From Cristatella mucedo (taxonomy: Eukaryota > Bryozoa > Phylactolaemata > Cristatellidae): a DNA stretch of 64,000 nucleotides. Every line of letters starts with the position of its first letter. The first letter of the stretch is position 1. Both the position numbers and the translations under genes were made by a program. Below are positions 48,066 to 60,430 of the stretch, piece after piece. Under the pieces are notes generated by a model. That model searched no databases and was not told the origin of the DNA. It saw only the letters and a program-made list of their open reading frames with translations. The stretch spans positions 3,197,501-3,261,500 of the forward strand of contig WPIO01000047.1 of NCBI GenBank assembly GCA_009760855.2, in the 5' to 3' direction.

Positions 48066-50489
48066 AAAGTGATATCCTACTCCTTGCCTTGTCTACGCGT
48101 CGTGTGGTATTGGCACCACACTACTCACTGGGCTGCTGTGTGAACCCAATAAAATTCAGCTACGTTCTCTTTTGTAAAGACGCGGCCTACGGCTGGTCAG
48201 CCGATGCCAAACGAAATTCTTCCCGACTTAGCGACGAGGCTTGAGGCCACGGCTGAGCTCCTCCAAGCAGAGCTGAGCTGCTGTAGCAGTTCGAGCCTCC
48301 TCGAGAGGAAACTCTCGGGGCAGCACAGCCAGCCATTTACTTCCCCATTCACGTAATCACTACCGGTTGCTTTGCATCTGTAGATCCCAGGGTGTGCAAT
48401 CAGGCGTCCACACTTGTGTCCTCTCTCTCTCGGCTGCCTACAACAGCTTTACTTTCTTTCCAGCCACGCTATCACTGCTATTTAATTATCGTTTGGCTGC
48501 CCTCCTGACTCAGCGCTTTTATGTTTCTCACCCTTTTCTGTGCGTGGCGAAAGCCGCTTCAAGGCTTCATGCTACTGCATTTACACCAAAAGCTGATTTA
48601 TCTTTCAGCGATCTCGAGGAATGCTCCAGCATAACACCCACTTCGTCTTCAAAGTTAGTGCTCATTAATTCCATACATATTATTTAACTTACCCATACGT
48701 GGTCACAGTAGCTACTTCTTTATTCAGCTGCAAATCTGGTTTCGATAAACACTCGCCATTGCTGGTCAAAGTACCGGAATCACTCCAACTTAGCTGCAGC
48801 AACGAGTGATTCCACATGCGTCAAGCAGCCTTACGTGGTTTGCTTCTGATAATTTGACGTTTAGTCGACCTATGAGCTGACCATTGAGCCCTTGGGGTGC
48901 AGCTAGATTTTAATGCTGCACGGTATTTTTTTATCAAAATATCGATGCCGTATTAGGAACGCCGTAAACTTGAGACGGTCGATCGTCGATACTGCAGCCG
49001 GCCACTCACCTCAATCAGCTGACCTCGCTCACGCCAGGGTGTTTACCCACAGCTCAAGCGAAATACTGAGCCCCGCCTCCGCAGAGTTCGTCACGTTTGA
49101 GCTCTCGCGGGACTCAAGTCGACAAGCCAAATACGAGCCGGCGATGCAATTTGCCGGCCGCCGCAGCCGCGCTACCCCGGTCGGCTCGTGGAAGAGCGAA
49201 ATATTGCAACCCACCGAAGCACCGAACTTCCGCTCTGAACCTTGAGCAGCCAATGGGCAGCGAACTTGCGAAATTCTTCGCTAGGATGCAAGGAGTTCAC
49301 GCATCTAGGCGCAAATTAGGAATTACAACAGCTTTGAAATTTTTACTTAAGCTGTTCCAGATTGTTCTTGTTCCAAAGTAAATGGTGACTGCGTCTGGTC
49401 CCTTTAGCCGACCTCGGTCCGGAAGTAAGTTGAGGCGCTGCCGACCGTCTGCGCTTGTCCCTTGCCTGGCTCAGATCGGCAAGCCTTTAAGAAACCTAAG
49501 CTTCATTTCTTCCTGAGCTAACATCTTTTATCATCATGCCGTTTGTAGTAGATGCTGGCCACCTGCTTCGATCGAGACCAGTCTGCAAAGGACTCGACCC
49601 CGGCATCCACCGACGCAAAGCTCAATCCATAGGGCATCCCTTGGCGCTCAGCCAAAATTGAAGATCGGATATCGTGGTGAAATCGTTCGATAAGCTAGCC
49701 ACATCCACATGTGACGTCGACGCCACACACGCCAATTTGAGCAGGCAGCAAGAAGACTCCATTACTGGATATCGGACACCATCCGGGCTGCTTCCACTCA
49801 GCTTCCACCCTGCCGATGCCTTGCTGCTGCTCAGCAGCTGCCATTCTGCAGCGTTGTCACTGCGCCGCTTGACAAATGAGCCGACCAATGGATCGGAGGA
49901 GAAATTGCCGACGTGCATATGTTTAGTCATTTAGTAAGAAATCTCCATGCTGGGTGTGGCTAGAGCGTGTGAAACGATCTCCGCGAAGCCTCCGACGTCA
50001 TATACAGCAGCCACGGCCAGGCAGCGGCGATGTGGGATTTCGCGTCAGCAGCCACGCCTTGCTCGCACTCGCTCACATCGACGGGCAACTAGTTTATGCT
50101 TCAGGAGGTGGAGCTTCTCCCGAGCTCTGCTCACCTGCGATAGCATGAGGTCTGTTTGCCTATAACCGTAGCCTGCTAATATTTACTCTGCGTAGCCACC
50201 GTGCTGAGAAGGCGGCTCCCCGAGGCAGTTAGCTCCCCTTCAGGCCATCGCCAGGTGGCGAGCGTTTTCTGAGCACCCTCTGCAGTTTCGTTAGTCCAAC
50301 TGCGTCTCTCCTCATTGAGTCTCGGTTTTAGCCATCGCTCAGAGGCAGGTGTAAGGTAATAGCCGTGCTCGGAAAGCGCTTAGCTTGAAAGCAGAACTCG
50401 ACTAAATCTGGAGGCAAGCAGTGCAGAGCAAGATAGTGAAATGTGGGCAAGGTTGAAATTGTTCATTCCCGCAGGACCATCTGTCGGAC
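48066..50489. other. Unassigned sequence with a GC-rich part
   Basis: 48920-50150 is CpG-rich. Frames of about 100 codons on both strands (for example plus 48913-49245, minus 49622-49930) are not recognised. Confidence 0.4.
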
Positions 50490-50664
50490 TTTCAGCAAGA
50501 GCGAGAGGTAGATTTGAAAGAGCGAGCGCTGAGTACGTGGAGAGAGCGAGCGCGAGAGAAATATGAAAGAGAGGAAAGAGCGAGATGAGAGCAGACAGGT
50601 GGGTGGAGAAGTGAGACGGGGGTTTTAAAAGGAGCAGATAAAGATAGGAGAGGAGATGGACAGG

Positions 50665-50725
<61 letters not shown>

Positions 50726-50924
50726 ATAGAGAATGTGAGACCAGAGAGCAGAGATGGCAACAGCCAAAGTTAGGAGAGAATGACCGGCCGGCGAATGTGA
50801 GAGCGACAGATCGAAATGCTTCTGTCGGGCGAGAAATGTCAAGGAAATAGATGAATGGAAAGAGAGCATGAGAGCATGCGCCAGCAGCGGTGGGAGAAGA
50901 AACGGTGAGAGAACAACGAGAGAG

Positions 50925-50963
<39 letters not shown>

Positions 50964-51090
50964 CGAGAGAGGGAAGGAACGAGAGATAGCGAAAGAGGAG
51001 AAAGAGGTAGAGAGAGTGCGTCGGTAAGAGAGAAAGGTAACGAGAAAAGAAGAGTAAAGAGTAAGAGAGAAAGGTAACGAGCAAAGTGGA
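50490..51090. repeat. Purine-rich block with two (GA)n cores
   Basis: About 600 bp dominated by A and G on the plus strand, with pure GA at 50667-50718 and 50929-50961. Ser/Leu/Phe frames on the minus strand are artefacts. Confidence 0.9.
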
Positions 51091-52494
51091 AAAGGAAGTT
51101 AGGCGAACGAGATGATGAAGACAGCAGGATTGAGGGAGCGTGCGAGTGTGCTTACGTGCATGCGTTGGCGCTCTCGTGCGCCCGAGTCCATGCTTATGGT
51201 GTATGAGCGAGCGAATGCACGCGTAGGTTAATAAAGGGCTGGCCGATTCGTCGAGCCCTTATCCGCCACTTCGAGCACTGCGCTGCTGGATGCGGCCTGC
51301 TTCATCCGACACAAATCGAGTTGACAGCTATGCTAGTCACGGGGCGTCGAGCGCATAGACTGGTTCGAGTATGACATCTTGCTAAGCTATGACGGAAATA
51401 GACGACCGACAAACACCACCGCTTCCTGGACCCACAGCCGGCAGATCTACATACCAGCCGACGGCGTGCTAGAAGGGACGCCGAACGAGTATTACGCATT
51501 AGGTTCGTTGCCCGTTTGCAGATGCAGCACTCTCGCTACTGCCGCAGGATTTCCGAGGCATCTGTTAAGACGCTCCATGGAAGTCAAAGCGCTGCTGCAC
51601 TGAGTCCTGCCTGAGATAGCTCGACGACTTCTACAGGGAGACGAGTTTAGCTCAGTAGCGACAAGACGACGTCATTAATCAGGCTTCAACTATTTCCTGC
51701 AAGCTAGCTGTACGGGTGTGTGTTTCTCATAGCTTTTCATAGGACTTAAGCCACTCGAGTTGGACCTGGGCAAGCCCTCGGAGAACGGCGGACTCACGGC
51801 GGGCGAGCTACCAGTGTCGATCCTTCCGTCGGATTAAATGGCGCTGAATTACTCCCCCCCAAGACCCCTTCGACATGCCAATTGGGTATCTTGATGCCTC
51901 CCGGCTTCTTCAGCCGGAACAACGAGCAAAATCTTCTTAGTGTCACGTTACAGTGACTAATATACCATCCAGATGACTATGGACCACCATAAACATAGTT
52001 GTCAATAGTCGTCTACGTTTTGTATTCCCACCATCGAGCGGCCGATAGTTTTGCAACGTATCTGCATAGTGGGGTTGTCCGGGGGTCAAATAATTGGCCA
52101 ACCAAACAGTTCCTAATCTAAAAGCCTCTTAATTCTGCAACGCGAAAAATGGTGACTATACAATTTGCATACAGTGAGTGATACTTTAGCAAACCTTTCG
52201 CGATCATTGGGGTAAACCTTTCCGAAGTATTGGCGATAACGCGATACACTCATTGATCTTTGAGGGGGAAACGGCAAGAGAGTTATCGGAATAAGCCATG
52301 GTGTTCCTGTCAACCAAATCATTTTAAGCTATGCCATCTTCCAGGGTAGAAAAAGTCAATGATTCTGAGAAAGCCTGGCAGAGAGGAAGAGCAGGAGAGC
52401 CGAAGAGTTGGCCAACAAGTGTCAGCGAGTAGCCTCGCAGCTTATATAAATAAGAACCAGAAGCAAATAATAATGCTCCCTAGAGAGATAAATC
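51091..52494. other. Unassigned sequence
   Basis: No gene or repeat recognised. Confidence 0.4.
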
Positions 52495-52595
52495 AGACCA
52501 AGGTCTTGCCGAGGTCGTGGGCTCGAGCCCCGTGGTATACGTGAAGCACATGAATAAAAACAGAGTTCTCTCAGGATGCTATATATTTCATAGGT
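52495..52595 (+). mobile_element. SINE-B copy, 5' truncated
   Basis: Starts at GACCAAGGTCTTGCCGAGG, so it lacks the A box. B box GGCTCGAGCCC, then ACAGAGTTCTCTCAGGATGC (tail). Confidence 0.8.
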
Positions 52596-52631
52596 GACTC
52601 GAGAGTACTCACTGCCGTTAAAATATATACA

Positions 52632-52785
52632 AATATAATTCATTTTTTGCGCCCTACGAGAACGCAATGTCCATTCGGGTGCTTCTCAAATGCCACGGTC
52701 TGGAGCCCACGACCTCGGCCATCAAATACCGTCACCTTGACCTTAGTCGGGAGAGCATCTTAACCAGTGGGCCATACCAGTGCTT
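52632..52785 (-). mobile_element. SINE-B copy, inverted
   Basis: GCGCCCTACGAGAACGC, GTCCATTCGGGTGC, GGAGCCCACGACCTCGGCC, GCATCTTAACCAGTGGGCC (A box inverted). Confidence 0.8.
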
Positions 52786-55153
52786 ATTAGACTCTTATTA
52801 GTTTTTCTACATGCAAGCCGTTCAAGATATTCGAATAGAGTACTCGCTGCCATCCACTCCCATGCTCTCTCGTCTATGTTGTTCAATTCGATCAGTCCAT
52901 TCTGTATGTAGCTCGCCAAGTAATTTGAAGCATGCACAGCCACTTGAGTAGCCTGCCATCAGTACTGGGACATAGTAGCCATCCAAGCATGGGTGCTTGA
53001 TTGCAGGAGACTCGTTGCATCTTCGGTTGGTGACCAACACTCTGAAACCTGTAATGCATGTCCTGACAACTATGCTAATGAGAGCTTTTAGCAGGCAGAT
53101 CATAGATTGGGTATGCGACCTACGCTCCCTCCTCAGGAAACAGTTTGCAGCTAAGAAGTAAGCTATGAAGTTCAGTGTGAAAACCTTTCTCGCAATAGTA
53201 TTTGATAGCGGTGACAACGGGCAGCATGCAAAACATTGACGGCTGACAACGGATGCCACAACTGATGCACGCAGCTGCCCGAGTCACCGAGACATGAAAA
53301 AGTTCAGGCTTTGCAAGCCAGCGCGGCCACTCCCCCTTCACCATCACCTTCCCGGTTTCGCTGCTGGCTGGCAGAGGTTAGAGAACCGGTGGTACCACCT
53401 GAGGGCAGCAGGCTTGCGGTAATTACGTCGAACGAGTAAACAGCCGCCTCGCCTTATCCAGCCAGCAGGTGACGGTGACCCTGAAAGCACCGGGTCACAT
53501 AGCATCCCGGGCGCAGCCACCGAGGGTGGCCGTCGATGCGTGCAGCTCGCGACTGCAACGAGCTTCGAGAGCGAGCTCCTCGCCAGCCGCTCGCCGCCCC
53601 GTCGAAACGCTTCCGGTGCCGGGAAGGCGGCACCACTAGCCAGTAGTGGCGCGAGCTAGTCCGCGTCCTCATCGGAGCCCAGGTGCCCCCCTTAGGGCCA
53701 GCACGACTGCGAATCGGCAGCCGGCGAGCAAAGCGAGCAGAAAAGGGCGGAAGCGACCGCTCGAGAGCGCCCAAGACGAGGCTCTAGACCAGCTCTAGAG
53801 GACTGCCGCCGCACGTGTCCAGCTCTTGACCGAACAGCGCTCACGGCTCGTGCACACGCGACCCGTTTGATAGGCGACTGCTCCTCAGCTGCTTGGCTTG
53901 GGTGACGACGAGAGAGCGATGTCAAAAGTGAAGCAATACGTGCTCAGCTGGCGATTCGAATTAAAGCGAGCACTTGCGTTCTTTGGCTAGGTGTTTGCTG
54001 AAATCGCAATAACAACCGAGCTATCGATGCGCTGACCTTCGGCTGAACCGACCGACCGTGGCGGTTACTCACGGTCGGCTCGCTCGCTTGCTCCACCTCT
54101 GCACTGCAGATTGCTACGAGTGTCAGCTGCCCAGGTGTTTATTCCTTTCAAGACAAACATCTGGGCAAACCTGCTCGCTCGGCCGGCGGCGTTTACCTCA
54201 TTTCCACTGTTGATCCGGCGCTCCACCCATCATTCGTCTCCTTCTGCAGCTCCGGAGAGCATCCGCTCGCACCCGTCGACTCACTTTCAAATCTATCTAT
54301 CAAGCCTATCACTCAAGTCTGCCCCGGCCCCCGAACTACGCCAGGCGGCGGGCGTTACGCAGGGGGGGGCTTGCAGATCGCTCAAGCTCGGCCTTATCTC
54401 TCAAGTGACAGAGTGCGAACGCTTGCCATTGTGCGACGGCTGGCGTAAGGGGCAGACGTAGAAACTCGGCCGCATCGACATCGATCGAAAGGTGGCGAGC
54501 GAGCCAGTACCACAATCCTTTGCATTCGTCAGCACCGCCGCTCGTGCTTCGGTTTTTCGGCAGTCGGCATCCGATCTTGATAGGATCCTTCAAGCTCTAA
54601 TCGCTAGCCTGTCAGCTCTCGTTAAGGCGATACTTCGCAGCCACTCATTCGATCGGATTGCTACATAGCGACGCCGCCATCAGCCGGTACACTGGCCGGA
54701 TGCGACCGCATTTAGTAAGGCTATGACTCGGCGCACGGCAACGCCTTGTCATCCGCAAGGTCTGGAAAATTTAGCGGGTAATGCTTTCCGACCATGAGGA
54801 CCCGGGTGTGTTTCGGGTCAAATGTCAACTAGTCGCAGCGCCGACTCGCCGCCCAACTCCTCCAAGTAGAAGCGGCCTCCGGATGCCACTCGCGGCCCCA
54901 CACGGTGTCGTCGCAGCAGCAGCAGCGATGCGGCCGGCGAGCAATTAGCGGCACGCTTCCCGTTCTGCCGCCGACAGCGGAAGAACAAAAGGCGCGAGCG
55001 CGCGAACGACGGCAGATATACGGGGCTAATCGACACCAGACCGATATGCCTGCGAGCCACGCGCGGCTGTCACTGCTGCCCCTGCAGGGACGCGGAAAGG
55101 GTAAAAGCGCATAAAGCGAGACATAATGAGACGCACAGGTTGAACTGGGCAGA
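52786..55153. other. Unassigned, GC-rich from 53400
   Basis: Many open frames, none recognised. 53400-54720 is CpG-rich. Confidence 0.4.
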
Positions 55154-56518
55154 TTGCAGCAGCGCTGCATTCGGCGGACTCGGGATGTTTGTTCGGCGAC
55201 CAAAACTGTTTTAAAATGCTTTCACTCACCGTCCAGGGGGTCCTACTTAGAAACAAACGTAATGCCCGAGCGTGCAGCTGTCTTTGCTTTTGGCGAGCGA
55301 AAGAAAGCGAGCGAGCTGTTTATCTCCGCCTTCCTCGAGCGACCGCTAAATGAGCCCGCTGATTCGGACAACACGGTCCATAGTGAACGGGCATCGAGCT
55401 GTTTTTCGATACATATTGCCAGAAGAAACAGCACAGCCGGCGCAAGCTTGTTTTTTAAACACGGGCACATACGTACACACGCACACACACATACGCACAC
55501 ACAAGCGCACGCGCGCTCTCTCGCTTACATGCACGCCGTACGCACGCCCGCACATGCGCGCCATACGCACACACAAGCAACCCGGCACTCAGCGCGGGAG
55601 GGTTCACCCTTCGAACAAACATCGGGCCGCAGACGGCGCTCACCGCTAGTTAATAAATCAGGACGGCGAGGCCGCGAACTCGGCGCTTCGTCGTGCCTGC
55701 TAAAAAGAAAAGCGCGCGGCCGGTCGACGGCCACTCCCGGCGCCCGGCCGAGCGCTCCCGCGAGCCTGCCCGGAAGCTGTGGTCTGCGTGCGCCACTGTC
55801 CCGGTCTGAGCGGGCTCTTCCGGGTCCGTCTTCGGGGACGCAAACGGCGCGTTCCCGTCTCACCTCCAAAAACCCCAATAAAATACGCGCTTGCTCGGGC
55901 GGGACGCTGGCCAGCTACCGCCGCGCGGCCTTCACGGAATACTTCGCAGACTGCGAAGCCGCACCGCTCCTCGCGAGCGCAGACGGAAGCTCACATTTGC
56001 CTCCTCTTCACTCGCTGTGCAGACCATCGGCGGGAGGAGGCGGGACCCGCGGACTCGCTCGCTTTGTAGAACTTGCTACCGGAACAGCACTTGCATGGCG
56101 ACGTGCGCTCGACTCAAGCGGCCAATCAAATGCGGCGGCGCCGCCGCTCTTTCTGGCGGCAATAAATCGGTACTGCTACCGGCTTCCTTTACGACTGCAC
56201 TCGTTTGAAGCTCGCTTGCTCGACATCTTTATTTGCCGCTTCCTCGTTCCCGCTGTCGCTGCGCGAGGCGGACGTCGCTGGCCGCCGATTAGTCAGCGGA
56301 AATCCCCCGCTGGGTCGGGCGTGACGGAGATTGCCGGGGATCGCGCAGTCCTCGTCGCTTTGCCGGTACACATTGCAATAAGATGCAAACAACGAAGCCG
56401 ACGCGATCGTTCGCCAAAATCCATACCGATTTCCAAAACTAAACCCCGAGGTAAAGGCAGCTCGTGCAATGCGCACGCGCTGCTTGCTTTAAGTGGACTC
56501 GATGTAAATGAATCATGA
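55154..56518 (+). other. Long unrecognised ORF in CpG-rich sequence
   Basis: 454 codons from ATG, the longest frame in the window outside simple repeats. It includes an AC-derived His/Thr stretch (THAHTHTHT) and is rich in Arg, Ser, Ala and Leu. No domain, signal peptide or clear membrane segment. Frames of 95-117 codons are open on other frames and the other strand here too, which points to low TA content rather than selection. I give it as a candidate only. Confidence 0.15.
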
Positions 56519-57364
56519 ATCATGGCGGCTTCTACGACGCGTGCTGAATTGATATGGTGTCGAAAGTGTGATATGCTCTGTCACTATAAACGGAGTGGTT
56601 GATTGAGCTCGGCCGGGGCATTTTGAGTGAAGTCCATTCTGCGTCGGAGCGGACGAATTGAAAGGACCACTTTGACTCTGCACGAGTCGGCTTTAGTACA
56701 AAGCCCGACCGGCATTTGCCCCGGAAACGCAAGAACCGGACGAGTACTCGACGAGTACGCAAATCCCTGCCAGGTTTAAGACACGTCGGTACAGACATTT
56801 CGACCGTAGCGGAATTTCCTACGGGCAATGCGTTTACGTTTGAACGAGGGACGACAGCATCCGCCCAGTGCAACAATGTTTAGCAGCAGGCTTAACGTCG
56901 CAGAAAACCTTTTGAACACTCATCAATAATGAACTGTGACTTCGTTGCTTTCTCCCCAACGCGGTGCCCAGGATGTGCGCACCGTACGTCACCAGTGTGC
57001 ACCTTGAAAAAAGTGTAACTTAATGTTAAACCGATTGAACAGCCTCGCTTATACAACTGACAGAGGAACCGTGGCGGCTATTGGTGCCGCGTGCAGCCGG
57101 AAATAAAGATTTGCTTAATACAAGCACTCGAACCCAAGAGGTCAAGGTCGTGAGGCGCCGTCACAAAAGCACGCACGAGAAAAGGGCACCAAAAAAAGCG
57201 CAAATAAGCTAACAAGCCCGACGAATACGCGCATGACAAAACAAAACCACGAAACCATTTTTTTTCTTTTTAAACGTAGGATTTAATCGATTTAATTGGC
57301 TTTCTGTCTTCCAAATCAATAGCTATTATACCAAGAAGAAATAGATGTTGCACTATATGGGCAT
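56519..57364. other. Unassigned sequence
   Basis: Nothing recognised. CACTCGAACCCAAGAGG near 57125 resembles a decayed inverted tRNA-like box. Confidence 0.4.
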
Positions 57365-57515
57365 AATTATAAATAAACATAATTCATTGTATAGCGATTC
57401 AAGAGAAATTAATCTCTATTCAGTCGCTACACAAATGCCGCGGGGCTCGAGCCCACGACCTCAGCCAGACCTTGGTCGGGGCGAGCACCTTAACTGCTGG
57501 ACCAAACCAGCTTGG
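57365..57515 (-). mobile_element. SINE-B copy, good tail
   Basis: ATAGCGATTCAAGAGAAATT, AATCTCTATTCAGTCGCTAC (tail stem), GGGCTCGAGCCCACGACC (B box), CACCTTAACTGCTGGACCA (A box inverted). Confidence 0.85.
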
Positions 57516-58214
57516 CATGGATGAGTTGGAAGTAACAATAGTATGTCCAGTTTCGTCAAGCATTAATTATGCAATTTCTATTGCGCAGCAATAAATCCTT
57601 TTAAAATAAAATTAATAGTAGCTCTGCATGTACCGGTTGTAGCGTTTGACCTAAAACCAATCGAATGTTAAAGCTGGCAAATCAAACTCAAAATAAACTA
57701 GTGAAACCTAGACACTTAGGGTAGTGAAGTTCCGAGCACCTTAATTCCAAGACCAAGACCCAGAGACGCAGAAGTCATTAGGGCACGTCGATGCAAATTC
57801 CGGTTGGCTCCGGCCTTGATCGTCGATGGCTTACTTCTTTATATCTTCAAGTAAAAAAACAACTAGCCATACTTCCTAAGAACGTACATGCAGTGTGCCA
57901 TGCTTGTATCAGAAGTCAAAGTCACGGCCGTCACAACGGCTGAGCTGCTGGCGAAACGGCGAGGGTATGCCACGGAGAGAGCAGCGCCGAAACCCGAGAC
58001 GACGACGAATAGAATGAAGATGCGCTCAAATGCGCAGCACGAGCTGCAAGGACAGACGCAGACGCAGCATGGCGCTCGGTTGCGCCATGCTGCCCCGCGC
58101 GTCGGTGAGGCTTACATCCTGGTTCCTAACCTACTGCCGAGCGCCGCGCGATTGCACCAGCAGCTACCTGCCGGAGGTACGGATGGCTGGGCCTGCTCGG
58201 ATGCCAGTCGACGA
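57516..58214. other. Unassigned sequence
   Basis: Nothing recognised. The plus frame 57888-58310 runs into the LINE-2f at its end. Confidence 0.4.
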
Positions 58215-58945
58215 CCTTTGACCTTTCGCTCCTTAGTTCTGTCTCGGCTTGACTATTGTAATTCCCTTTTGACTGGGCCACCAAAAAAGCCACTAGGCCA
58301 CTGCAGCTGACTTTGAATATGGCTGCCAGGCTAGTTTCCAAGTCCCGGAGGTTTGAGCACGCGTCTCCTTTGCCAAAAGAGCTAAGATAACTGCCGGTTG
58401 ATCAACGGATACAGAGCGAGTTCTTAATGCTGATCCACCAAGGCCCCCCGCGGCTTGTCTCTTCTGTACCTAGCTGCACTGCTGCACCAGTTTCAGCCTC
58501 TTCGCGCCCTCAGGTCCTGTATGGAAAATAAATTAGCTGTTCCATTGCTCCGCTTATAGACTGTTATCGACAGAAGCTTTAGCTCTGCAGGTCCTAGACT
58601 GTGGAACTCGCTTCCACAATTTCTTACGCAACGACAACTACTCTCCTGCTGTCGACTATGGCTCATCCTTTTCAGTGGTCCTGAACTACTACTTCCATGC
58701 TACTCACTACCTCAACTGCTCTCCTGACTCTGCTATGCTTCGCACTTTCTCCCTGCTGCGTGAGGCGAAGTCTGTTGGCTATCGAATGCGCACCGAAAGC
58801 TGCTCAGGCTGCAAGTGCACTACACAAAACTCCCCTTAACACCCACATAGTCTTTATCGCTTTGTGGAGTTACAGACGGAGATACATTGCACATGACTTT
58901 ACATAGCATTTACATTACATTCGACACTGTCGCGTACGCCGGCTT
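58215..58945 (+). mobile_element. LINE-2f thumb and 3' end
   Basis: Begins in the thumb (TTAGTTCTGTCTCGGCTTGA, encoding LVLSRLDYCNSLL). It continues through GATCAACGGATACAGAGCG, TATGGAAAATAAATTAGC and GACTGTGGAACTCGC to a 3' end with ACATAGCATTTACATTACAT. The best copy for defining the 3' end of this family. Confidence 0.85.
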
Positions 58946-59637
58946 CCGAGCCGCGGTTCGCGCGCTCCGACGCCCACAGGGTAGGAGCGGCCAGCCAATC
59001 GGCGAAGCCTCCTGAAGCGCTAGGAACTTTTCTCGCAACTCGCCGTTACGAGCACCTAGCGCGGGTATTTCCGCCGCACGCGCACCTAGCGTGAGTATTT
59101 CCGCCGCACGCGCACGGGCGGCTCTCTCCCGACGGAGCTGAACGAGAAGCTCCTCGGGTCGGGGACGTGAGCATCGCTCGTTCCAGCCGCGACTGTCATT
59201 TCGGCCATAAACGTCGGAAGTAAGAGACGTAGCGGCCTCATAAATTCATTAGCCCGAGCTAGAGTAGATTAATAAACATGCCAGCTGTACGTACCAATCA
59301 AGCCATAAGCTAGTCCCACATCAAAGCGCCCGCACCCGCCGTCGAGGGCACCGACGAGTGCTCCGGCTGTCCTCCTCTTAGTCGAGCGATAAACGACACC
59401 TCCAAGGCGCGGCCCCGCAACGCGTCCGGCTTCCTATCGAAACCCTCGCGACTCCAGTGTCTACTCGAGTGCCTCAAAACTAGCCTAAGAAGAAGAAATC
59501 CAAACTCAATCGCCGTCGTGAGCTGATAGTCGTGCAACGGTAGACTAGCCAATCGATGATCAGAGCTCAGCCGTACATTTCGGCAGCGGAATTTAGGCGT
59601 TTTTTTTAAGTCAGAGAGTCCCTGTGCGCCAAATTGA
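58946..59637. other. CpG-rich unassigned, with a 30-bp tandem
   Basis: At 59052-59081 and 59082-59111 a 30-bp unit starting GCACCTAGCG and ending CCGCCGCACGC occurs twice with two changes. A 156-codon minus frame (59310-59780) is not recognised. Confidence 0.5.
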
Positions 59638-60430
59638 AATAATAATGAAATTACGTCATTTTTACAGCTCTCGAAGAGTACGCGATCTCTATCTGAGAGT
59701 TGTACAACTCGCTTTAGGGAATCGATACTCGATGGGTTAGCAAAAAGAACAGCGAACTTCCAGCGTGCAAAACCAAGCAAGTATCGTGCTTAGGCGAGCA
59801 CGGTAAAGCAAACATGAAGACACTCAAGCGACCGGTTAGTATGACATCTGGCAAGTAACAGGCACTGAATCTTGCATAGGTACTCGTGCAAAGCACACCG
59901 GAAGAAGAAAGACAAGTTCACTGAGGCACATGGACCAGATGCCTTGTCAGTTGAGACTGTAATGATGCAAGATCGCTGCAGGTAGTGACCGTGACCGGAA
60001 GTGAGCTCCAGATTTTTGGTGCATTCAAGTTTAAGGCTCAATCTCAAAAGATCTCGATTTAGTTGGAACTTAGCACAGGAACATGCGCTTACGTAGTTCT
60101 CCGGCTGTCTCTGACGACAGGTGACGCAGCTACTCCTAACTGTATTAACACCGTTTCGGCCGTCGCATACCTTTTCAGAAGACGAACCAGAGGATAACCG
60201 ACCGCCCAATGATAGTTTGCCGGCTGACCATTGGCTGTTAACATTTCCACTCTGAAGTATCCTTGTAGAATGGAACTCGAGCGATTGCCGACACTGCCGG
60301 TAATGCTCAAGCAGGATTTCTAGTGGGAAAGAAGAACTTGGTGATCGATAGTATCAAATGCTGCCGAGAGATTTATTATAGCTACTTGGAGAGGCCCTAT
60401 CTAAATAAGCCCTATCCAGAAGGCCTTTAT
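59638..60430 (-). mobile_element. Diverged LINE-1f-like copy
   Basis: AATAATAATG start, a weak stem (GTACGCGATCTCTATCTGAG), then GAAGTGAGCTCCAGATTTTTGG near 60000. At 60333-60375 inverted RT motif A sequence (TTGGTGATCGATAGTATCAA, ATGCTGCCGAGAGAT). The thumb is missing, so the copy has a large internal deletion or belongs to a sister subfamily. Confidence 0.6.

Noticed and set aside
53120-53347. Cys-rich minus frames as a secreted protein
   Set aside because: No convincing signal peptide, and overlapping frame of similar length; no family match.
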